Assembly (NCBI GenBank): GCA_934718145.1
Contig: CAKUZC010000044.1
Span: 1-7,565, forward strand
DNA: 7,565 nt
Origin: an uncultured Eubacteriales bacterium
GTDB taxonomy: Bacteria; Bacillota; Clostridia; Oscillospirales; Acutalibacteraceae
Reading direction: 5' to 3'
In this document: in pieces, positions 1 to 5,568 of the stretch
How positions within the stretch are numbered: position 1 is the stretch's first letter
How the letters are laid out: the number at the start of each line of letters is the position of its first letter
Position numbers and translations under genes: made by a program
The notes under the pieces: model-generated
Seen by the model: only the letters and a program-made list of their open reading frames with translations
Told to the model about the DNA's origin: nothing
The model's database searches: none

Positions 1-316
1 AATCATATTTTGTAATACTTTTTATGTTTTCTTCAGAGATTTTATAAACTAAATAATTTGAAATATCTTTTCTTCCACGGAATTTAAAATGATGTATGAA
101 ATTTCTTACTTTACCAACATATTTAAACAATGAGATGCAAGAAACAAATTTATTTGTATCGTATTCCAACTTGCTAACTTTTAAATTTAATTTTATAGAA
201 TTCAAGCATTTATCACATATATCAGCTTTTCCGGATATTATCTCGCAACAAATTAAACACTTCTGAGGATAAATAAAAGATATGATCTTATCAATTATTT
301 TTTTGAATATATTCAT
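1..316 (-). CDS. comF: ComF family protein, N-terminal part (cut by window edge)
   Basis: The first 105 codons are visible and the rest lies beyond position 1. The start is the ATG at 316-314, 2 nt after the stop codon of the S41-like gene; I see no strong SD, so translation is probably coupled to that gene. The protein opens with a short hydrophobic stretch, then two CxxC pairs (C20/C23 and C34/C37) that look like the zinc finger at the N-terminus of ComF/phosphoribosyltransferase-like proteins. A stretch at about residues 68-90 (F-K-Y-V-G-K-V-R, then H-H-F-K-F-R-G-R) matches the family pattern 'Y.G.vr.li..lKf.g'. The phosphoribosyltransferase half is not in the window. ComF proteins take part in DNA uptake in competent Gram-positive bacteria and are also widely conserved in non-competent ones. 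Its place at the end of an ftsEX operon is probably shared transcription, not proof of a joint role. The family call is fairly firm; the function in this organism is inferred. Confidence 0.85.
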   Translation of the reverse strand, partial: MNIFKKIIDKIISFIYPQKCLICCEIISGKADICDKCLNSIKLNLKVSKLEYDTNKFVSCISLFKYVGKVRNFIHHFKFRGRKDISNYLVYKISEENIKSITKYD

Positions 317-318
317 AA

Positions 319-1254
319 CTATTCTAAAACTTTAATTGCGCTTTGAAGCTGCAAATCATCTTCTAATTTGAGAGAACCGCTTAAAAACGATTCTTCTTGA
401 TTTTTATCAAGAGAAATTTCCACATCCGGTATGATACCTTTTTTAAATAAATTTTCCCCATCCATAGTTATATAATACGCATCCGGAAAAATAATAACAG
501 AATCATCAGAAAGTGTTACAGTTTTTAATCTAACAGTATTTCCCAAAGTTTTAGCCCCTACAATTTTGGTATTTTCTCTATTTCTTAAAGAAGATGCGAT
601 TAATTCACAAGAACCTGATGTGTTTTCATTGACTAAAACTGAAATTTTTAAATTTAAATTTGTTCCTTCAGATGTACATACTACCTCAGAATTACCTGAT
701 TTATCCACAGCTGATATAATGTCGCCTGCAGGCATAATATTTTTAATTATTTTAAATACTTCTTCATCATCGGAATTTTTACAATTACGCAAATCTATAA
801 TTAGACTGTTTGAGCCTTCAGAAACGGCTGAATCTATATTATTTTTTATAATTTCCGCAGAATTTTTGGGGATTGAATTACATTTCATATACAAAATTCC
901 GTTTTCTAATTTAGTAAAATCAACTCCGGAATCGTTGTTTAAACTTTCCAAATAATTTTTATACTCATCTTTGGTAAAAAAATTACAAACTTGGTCGTCA
1001 ATACCTGAAATATATCCACGTGAAATTTCAGACAAAACTTTATCATCTTGTAAATCACATATACAGTTTTCACGAATGTTATAATCTATTTCACTTAAAA
1101 TTGAATAGGTTTTTTGTTTCTCATATATATTGGAAACCAAATTGTTAAATTTGTCCATAGCCATTTTATATCCTAAAGAATAAACAAGTGTTCCTGTAAG
1201 AAAAAGTGCTGCTAATACATAACCTAAAGATATTTTTTTATTTAATAATTTCAT
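319..1254 (-). CDS. S41 (CtpA-like) family protein, PDZ-less and probably catalytically dead
   Basis: A 311-aa membrane-anchored protein. The ATG at 1254-1252 has the SD AAAGGAAG at 1271-1264. One N-terminal membrane segment spans about residues 9-29. Residues about 43-105 resemble the helical cap of carboxyl-terminal processing proteases (S-G-I-D-D ... F-F-T-K-D-E-Y). About 116-280 resembles the S41 core: L-I-I-D-L-R-N at about 150, V-L-V-N-E-N-T at 206-212, I-V-G-A-K-T-L-G at 231-238, and K-K-G-I-I-P-D-V near 271-278. The PDZ domain that normally lies between cap and core is missing; about ten residues join them. Aligned to the classic T-A-S-A-S-E-I and T-F-G-K-G motifs, the nucleophile serine is G214 and the general-base lysine is N239, exactly 25 residues apart as in E. 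coli Prc (S430/K455). The frame is intact, so this is probably a functional pseudoprotease, not a decayed gene. It lies 23 nt after the M23 gene, where active ctpA-type genes often follow ftsEX in Firmicutes. Its role, perhaps a scaffold or regulator of the hydrolase, is inferred. Confidence 0.8.
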   Translation of the reverse strand: MKLLNKKISLGYVLAALFLTGTLVYSLGYKMAMDKFNNLVSNIYEKQKTYSILSEIDYNIRENCICDLQDDKVLSEISRGYISGIDDQVCNFFTKDEYKNYLESLNNDSGVDFTKLENGILYMKCNSIPKNSAEIIKNNIDSAVSEGSNSLIIDLRNCKNSDDEEVFKIIKNIMPAGDIISAVDKSGNSEVVCTSEGTNLNLKISVLVNENTSGSCELIASSLRNRENTKIVGAKTLGNTVRLKTVTLSDDSVIIFPDAYYITMDGENLFKKGIIPDVEISLDKNQEESFLSGSLKLEDDLQLQSAIKVLE

Positions 1255-1277
1255 CGATGTACACTTCCTTTCAATTT

Positions 1278-2498
1278 CTAATAAACAAGTATTTCTCTTG
1301 GATTTCTTCTTATTCCGTTTACTCTATATTCAAAATGTAAGTGTGGTCCCGTAGAAAATCCGGTATTTCCAACGTTGCCTATCTGTTGACCTGCTAAAAC
1401 AGTTTGTCCAACTCTAACAGAGACAATACTCATATGGCCATAAAGTGTAGAAACTCCATTTCCATGGTCTATAACCACGTAATTTCCATATCCTCCACCT
1501 TTTCCATTGGTGTTTGCCAATATAATTTTTCCGGAACCCGAAGCCACTATCTTAGCTCCATAAGCTCCATATCCCGCTATATCTATAGCTCCATGCACAT
1601 GAGACCTGTTTTCGATATCATTAAATCCGGAAGTTATTTTTCTAAATCCCGGAACCGGCCAGACGAATCCACCTTTATAAATAACTGGGCTTTCCGAAGG
1701 AGACACTGGACGTTGGCTTTCTTGAGCTTTTTTCTTGGCTTCTTCTTCTCTTTTCTTTTGCTCTTCATAGTACTTTTGAATTTGTGAATCTACAGCTTTT
1801 ATCTCAGCATCATTTTCATCTATTTGACGTTTAACTTTTTGCTCTGAGTTTTCAAGTTCTGAAAGTAATTTTTCACTTTCTTCAAGCAAAGTTTGTAGTT
1901 TTTTACGATTTTCCTCTAAATTTTTGTTTTCTTCTTCGTGTTCTTTCTTGTCTTCCTGTAAATCATGTTCTTTTTGCTTTACTCTATCTAAGTCTGCTTG
2001 TAGTTCATCAATCATCTTTTTAATAGTTTGACTGACTGATCTTACAATGTCTACTTTATCCAGAAAATCTTCAAAACTTTTAGCTCCTAAAATTATGTCC
2101 AAAGTAGATGTATCTCCTGCTACATAGACAAGATATAAGCTTTTCTTTAAAACTGTTATTTTTTCTTTTATGTTTTTATTTATTTCTTCTATTTGTAATT
2201 CAATATCTTCTATTTCTTTTTCTAGAGCACTTATGTAACTATTAGAAACGTCTATTTGATTTTCTACTATTTTTATTTCTTTATCTAAAGCATCTTTATT
2301 TTTTGCTTCTTTATGTACTTCTTCCGATGCCTTTTTTAATTCTTTACTAAGTTCTGTTTTTCTTCTTTGAAGTTGAGCTTTATAATTTTTATTTTTAGCT
2401 AAACTGTCTGACATAACATTTGTGGCAACAGAACAACTTAAAAAAATAGATAATGCCGTTATCGCACCACTTAGTAAACGTTTTTTTTTACCAAGCAA
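1278..2498 (-). CDS. Coiled-coil M23 peptidoglycan endopeptidase, FtsEX partner
   Basis: A 406-aa exported cell-wall hydrolase. The start is a TTG at 2498-2496 inside the 3' end of ftsX, with the SD GGGGGAG at 2511-2505 and a 6-nt spacer; no other start codon fits as well. An N-terminal hydrophobic segment (about residues 8-27) after a K-K-K-R stretch is a Sec signal or anchor. Residues about 35-120 and 155-258 are strongly predicted coiled coil, followed by a Gln/Pro/Ser linker (about 259-275). The C-terminal LytM/M23 domain (about 280-406) has all expected residues: Zn ligands H302, D306 and H388, and catalytic H355 and H386 (the H-x-H motif). It should therefore cut peptide cross-links itself, unlike E. 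coli EnvC, whose LytM domain is degenerate and only activates amidases. By analogy with PcsB and CwlO, the coiled coil probably docks on the outer loop of FtsX and activity is gated by FtsE ATP hydrolysis. The family call is firm; the exact bond cut is not visible. Confidence 0.93.
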   Translation of the reverse strand: MLGKKKRLLSGAITALSIFLSCSVATNVMSDSLAKNKNYKAQLQRRKTELSKELKKASEEVHKEAKNKDALDKEIKIVENQIDVSNSYISALEKEIEDIELQIEEINKNIKEKITVLKKSLYLVYVAGDTSTLDIILGAKSFEDFLDKVDIVRSVSQTIKKMIDELQADLDRVKQKEHDLQEDKKEHEEENKNLEENRKKLQTLLEESEKLLSELENSEQKVKRQIDENDAEIKAVDSQIQKYYEEQKKREEEAKKKAQESQRPVSPSESPVIYKGGFVWPVPGFRKITSGFNDIENRSHVHGAIDIAGYGAYGAKIVASGSGKIILANTNGKGGGYGNYVVIDHGNGVSTLYGHMSIVSVRVGQTVLAGQQIGNVGNTGFSTGPHLHFEYRVNGIRRNPREILVY

Positions 2499-3393
2499 CT
2501 GTATCTCCCCCTTCTTTATTTAAATATTTTCTGAGAGAAATAAGTCCTCCAACAACTCCAAAAAATACTCCTGTTAAAATAAAGCAATCGAAAACTTGCC
2601 AGAATATATTTTTAAAATTTATTCCATAAAAAGGTATTATATCTGATACAACATTTACAAGACTATTATACACAAAATTCAAAACTACAGTAGAAATTAC
2701 AGCTGCCAAACATCCAATTATTATTCCTTCCACAATAAATGGAGCTTTTATGAATCCGTTTGTTGCTCCTACAGATTTCATTATGCTAATTTCAAAACGT
2801 CTGTTGTGCATAGTAATTTTTATTGTGTTAGAAATTATAAAAAGCGAAACCATTCCCAACGAACAGACAATCCAAAATCCGGCTTGAGAAATAAGTTTAT
2901 TCAAACTTGATAATTTTGTCGCAGTTTCACTTCTGTCACTTACAGACTCTACTTTTTCAATTGCTTTCAATTCATTTACGGTTTTATCATAATCCGAGAG
3001 ATCTTTCATGGTTACATGAAACGCTTCGGGAAAAGGATTTTCCCCTTCTTGAACTACGACATCATACAGTCCTCCCAAGACATCCTTGTATTTTTCAGAT
3101 GCTTGTTCGCTTGAATAATATTCGCAGGAAAAAATATTTTCTGTTTGTTCAATCTTTTTCCCTATAGATTCTGCTTCCTCATGACTAATTCCTTTTTGAA
3201 GAAAAACAGTTATGCTATTCTTATTTTCAATTGATTTTAATGCTTGATTTAAATTAATCGACAACAACACAGCTCCACCGGTTAAAATCATACAGCAAAC
3301 CATTACTAATATCGATGCTGCAGACATAATTCCATTTGTCCAAACGTTTTTAAAACCCTCTTTTAAAAAGTATTTTATGTTTCCTATGTTCAC
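2488..3393 (-). CDS. ftsX: Cell division ABC transporter permease-like protein FtsX
   Basis: A 301-aa polytopic membrane protein with the FtsX layout: a short cytoplasmic N-terminus, TM1 (about 22-46), a large extracellular domain of about 120 residues, then TM2 (about 171-192), TM3 (about 219-242) and TM4 (about 265-286). The cytoplasmic loop between TM2 and TM3 carries R-F-E-I-S-I-M-K-S-V-G-A-T, a hallmark of the family and the contact site for FtsE. The start is GTG at 3393-3391, overlapping the ftsE stop by 4 nt (GTGA), with a near-perfect SD GGAGGT at 3407-3402 and an 8-nt spacer; the ATG just upstream is followed at once by TAA and is excluded. FtsX transports nothing known: it relays ATP-driven conformational change from FtsE across the membrane to a peptidoglycan hydrolase. 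The next gene encodes a coiled-coil M23 hydrolase, the expected partner. Confidence 0.95.
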   Translation of the reverse strand: MNIGNIKYFLKEGFKNVWTNGIMSAASILVMVCCMILTGGAVLLSINLNQALKSIENKNSITVFLQKGISHEEAESIGKKIEQTENIFSCEYYSSEQASEKYKDVLGGLYDVVVQEGENPFPEAFHVTMKDLSDYDKTVNELKAIEKVESVSDRSETATKLSSLNKLISQAGFWIVCSLGMVSLFIISNTIKITMHNRRFEISIMKSVGATNGFIKAPFIVEGIIIGCLAAVISTVVLNFVYNSLVNVVSDIIPFYGINFKNIFWQVFDCFILTGVFFGVVGGLISLRKYLNKEGGDTVAW

Positions 3394-4070
3394 TTACATT
3401 CACCTCCCGGTTTGATATCGTTTTTTAATTTTCCATCAGATATTTCCACTACTCTGAAATTAAATTTTTTTACTATCGAAATATCATGAGTAACCATTAT
3501 GACGGTAGTACCACATTTATTTATTTGACTCAAAAGGTCAACTATTTCATACGACATTGAAGGATCTATATTTCCGGTAGGCTCGTCCGCAATAATCATA
3601 TTAGGATTGTTTACCAAAGCTCTTGCCAATCCTACTCTTTGCTTTTCTCCACCTGAAAGTTCAGAAACTTTTTTACGAGCTTTATCATTTAAATCTACTA
3701 AACTAAGCACATACGGAACTCTCTTTCTTATATCTCGAGATTTAGCACCTACTACGTGCATTGCAAATGCAACATTTTCGAAAACGGTCATTTTTTCAAT
3801 TACACGAAAATCTTGAAAAACTATTCCCATAGTTCTTCTTAAGTATGGTATTTTTCTTTTTTTCATAGTAGACAAATTAGTTCCATTGACAAATATGTTT
3901 CCTGAATTTGGTTCTTCCTCTTTTGTAAGTAATTTCAAAAAAGTACTTTTTCCTGAACCTGAAGGTCCTACTATAAAAACAAATTCACCATCATCAATTT
4001 TGAGACTGAGATTATTAAGAGCCGTACAATCTTTTCCGTAAGATTTAGTTACATTTTCAAATTTTATCAT
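3390..4070 (-). CDS. ftsE: Cell division ATP-binding protein FtsE
   Basis: A 226-aa ABC ATPase with every nucleotide-binding motif: Walker A G-P-S-G-S-G-K-S-T (35-43), Q-loop Q86, signature L-S-G-G-E (138-142), Walker B M-I-I-A-D-E (158-163) and H-loop H195. The length and the opening M-I-K-F-E-N-V-T-K-S-Y-G are typical of FtsE. I place the start at the ATG at 4070-4068, with GGAG at 4082-4079 and an 8-nt spacer. The frame stays open upstream to a GTG at 4130, but that extension runs through a terminator hairpin and adds 20 residues foreign to the family. FtsE binds FtsX at the cytoplasmic face of the membrane and drives cell-wall hydrolase activation during division or elongation. It is the first gene of the packed ftsE-ftsX-M23-S41-comF run. 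Which of division or elongation it serves here cannot be told from sequence. Confidence 0.95.
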   Translation of the reverse strand: MIKFENVTKSYGKDCTALNNLSLKIDDGEFVFIVGPSGSGKSTFLKLLTKEEEPNSGNIFVNGTNLSTMKKRKIPYLRRTMGIVFQDFRVIEKMTVFENVAFAMHVVGAKSRDIRKRVPYVLSLVDLNDKARKKVSELSGGEKQRVGLARALVNNPNMIIADEPTGNIDPSMSYEIVDLLSQINKCGTTVIMVTHDISIVKKFNFRVVEISDGKLKNDIKPGGECK

Positions 4071-4090
4071 AATATCATCTCCGTTCCTAC

Positions 4091-4130
4091 AATAAAAACT
4101 AAAGTGCTGCCAAGTTAGGCTCGGCAACAC
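4091..4130 (-). terminator. Terminator-like hairpin between the CdaR-like gene and ftsE
   Basis: In minus-strand RNA, 4130-4120 pairs with 4114-4104 in an 11-bp stem with two G-U pairs and a 5-nt loop (CCUAA), followed by UUUAGUUUUUAUU. On the plus strand both wobble pairs become A-C mismatches, so it serves minus-strand transcripts. It ends 8 nt before the ftsE SD (4082-4079). It either ends the regulator transcript or acts as an attenuator in the ftsE leader. Confidence 0.75.
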
Positions 4131-4192
4131 AATTTAATTTTCTAACAAATAAATAATCACAAAATATTTATTATTGCCATTAACCTGAATTA

Positions 4193-4222
4193 TTTATAGA
4201 CAGAAATAAATATATCAGTCAT
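4193..4222 (-). promoter_or_regulatory. Possible weak promoter upstream of ftsE
   Basis: ATGACT (4222-4217, four of six) and TATAAA (4198-4193, five of six) are 18 nt apart, just at the stop codon of the CdaR-like gene. A start near 4186 would place the terminator-like hairpin at 4104-4130 inside the ftsE leader. In AT-rich DNA such matches arise by chance, so this is tentative. Confidence 0.3.
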
Positions 4223-5307
4223 TAAAATTTAACAGGATTAGACATCAAATACTTTTTAACCATTAAAGCAACTTTGAAAACTATAGCATCTTCAAATTCA
4301 CGTAAATCAAGACCGGTTATTTTCTTGATCTTTTCCAATCTATACACTAAAGTGTTACGGTGTACGAATAATTTTCTTGAAGTTTCAGAAACATTTAAGC
4401 TATTTTCGAAAAATTTCTGAATTGTAAATAAAGTTTCTTGATCCATAGCTTCAACTGAACCTTTTTTAAACACTTCTTTAAGGAAAGTCTCACACAATGT
4501 AGTGGGAAGTTGATAAACCAAACGAGCAATTCCCAAATGGTCGTATGTGATAATACTCTTTTCAGTATCGAACACTTTTCCGACTTCTATAGATACTTGT
4601 GCTTCTTTAAACGAACGAGCTAACTCTCTTATTCCGCTCACTATGCTTCCTACGCCAACAACACTGTGAGTATAATACTCTCCAGATAAAGTATCAACTA
4701 TTGAAGCAGCCAACTTTTCCAGAGATTTTGTGTCGGTATCTTTGCGAACTTCCTTGACAAGAGCGATATCGCGTTCATTTATATTTATAACAAAATCTTT
4801 TGTTTTATCCGGGAACAAACTTTGAATTACTTCGTAAGGAGAAGCATCTGATTTCGAGGTTATTTTAACAATCATACATACTCTGTTTACATCAGAGTTA
4901 AATTTAAGTTCACGAGCTTTAAGATATATATCTCCAGGCAAAATATTGTCAAGCAACACATTTTTTATAAAATTTACTTTATCATATTTCTCATCATAAC
5001 GCTGTTTAACACTGTTCATTGCTACGGAAAGAACAGTTGCATCTTTTTTTGCAGAGTCATCTGTACCGCTCACAAATACCGCAAAATCAGTATGAGAAGA
5101 ACATCCGAAAGGTTTATACGTATAATTTTCAGAAACAAACATATCTCCCTGAGAAACTGAACCTGATTTGACGGAGCTCATAGTTTCCCCTATTTTAGAA
5201 GGGTCACTGCAAGCAAGTATTATACAAGAATCATCGATAACTCCTACAGTTCTACCCATTACATCAGCCGTTTGATGAATTATGTTTTGGAACAATCTGT
5301 TAGACAT
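4222..5307 (-). CDS. CdaR/PucR-family transcriptional regulator
   Basis: A 361-aa cytoplasmic regulator. The start is the ATG at 5307-5305, with SD AAAGAGG at 5320-5314 and a 6-nt spacer. An in-frame ATG at 5328 would add seven residues but has no SD, and the real SD would then be coding. Domain order: an N-terminal sensor region (about 1-110) with a PAS-like start, a middle GGDEF-like CdaR region (about 120-265), and a C-terminal PucR-type helix-turn-helix (about 293-352) with the hallmark H-R-N-T-L-V-Y-R-L-E-K-I at 316-327. Named members of the family (CdaR of E. coli, PucR of B. subtilis) respond to sugar diacids or purine degradation, but most Firmicute members have unknown ligands. No catabolic genes lie nearby; the next genes are ftsEX. 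From memory, a regulator of this type beside ftsEX recurs in Clostridia, which I could not check. It may control itself or the wall operon, which is inference. Confidence 0.88.
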   Translation of the reverse strand: MSNRLFQNIIHQTADVMGRTVGVIDDSCIILACSDPSKIGETMSSVKSGSVSQGDMFVSENYTYKPFGCSSHTDFAVFVSGTDDSAKKDATVLSVAMNSVKQRYDEKYDKVNFIKNVLLDNILPGDIYLKARELKFNSDVNRVCMIVKITSKSDASPYEVIQSLFPDKTKDFVININERDIALVKEVRKDTDTKSLEKLAASIVDTLSGEYYTHSVVGVGSIVSGIRELARSFKEAQVSIEVGKVFDTEKSIITYDHLGIARLVYQLPTTLCETFLKEVFKKGSVEAMDQETLFTIQKFFENSLNVSETSRKLFVHRNTLVYRLEKIKKITGLDLREFEDAIVFKVALMVKKYLMSNPVKF

Positions 5308-5382
5308 AATATACCTCTTTCTTTTCATTAATTATCACATTTAAATTTTTTACATGTACATAAATGAGTGATTCTTTTATCA

Positions 5383-5411
5383 ATTATATACAATTAATTA
5401 ATTTTTTGCAA
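5383..5411 (-). promoter_or_regulatory. Sigma-A type promoter of the CdaR-like regulator
   Basis: The -10 box TATAAT (5388-5383) is perfect. The -35 box TTGCAA (5411-5406) matches consensus at four of six positions, with a 17-nt spacer. A start near 5376 gives a leader of about 70 nt before the ATG at 5307. A second TATAAT at 5468-5463 has no acceptable -35 partner. Confidence 0.65.
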
Positions 5412-5528
5412 TATACTATTTTGAATCTCTTTGAGAATTGTAACAAAAATTACGTTTTGTACATTATAAAAAAATAAATTGATTATTTATAGTTAATTAA
5501 CAATATTTTTCGAATGTATTTTACGCAT

Positions 5529-5555
5529 AAAAAAGTCATGCTATCTGCGCATGAC
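5529..5555 (-). terminator. Intrinsic terminator of the 444-aa gene
   Basis: A perfect 7-bp stem (GTCATGC at 5555-5549 with GCATGAC at 5541-5535) around a 7-nt loop is followed by six T on the minus strand (5534-5529). It starts 13 nt after the stop codon at 5571-5569. This separates the gene from the regulator downstream. Confidence 0.85.
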
Positions 5556-5568
5556 CATCTTACTAATC

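Noticed and set aside
2420..2450. Possible lipobox (F-L-S-C) in the signal region of the M23 protein
   Set aside because: Phe at -3 is not typical of a lipobox, and a plain Sec signal or anchor explains the segment.
4071..4130. 20-residue N-terminal extension of FtsE from a GTG at 4130
   Set aside because: It reads through the terminator hairpin, is foreign to the FtsE family, and the good SD lies before the ATG at 4070.
4145..4180. A/T-only inverted repeat (AATAAATA with TATTTATT) downstream of the regulator gene
   Set aside because: The stem is A/T only with a 9-nt loop and would be unstable; such repeats are expected by chance in this base composition.
5308..5328. Upstream ATG for the CdaR-like regulator at 5328
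   Set aside because: It has no SD, and the strong AAAGAGG SD at 5320-5314 is placed for the ATG at 5307.
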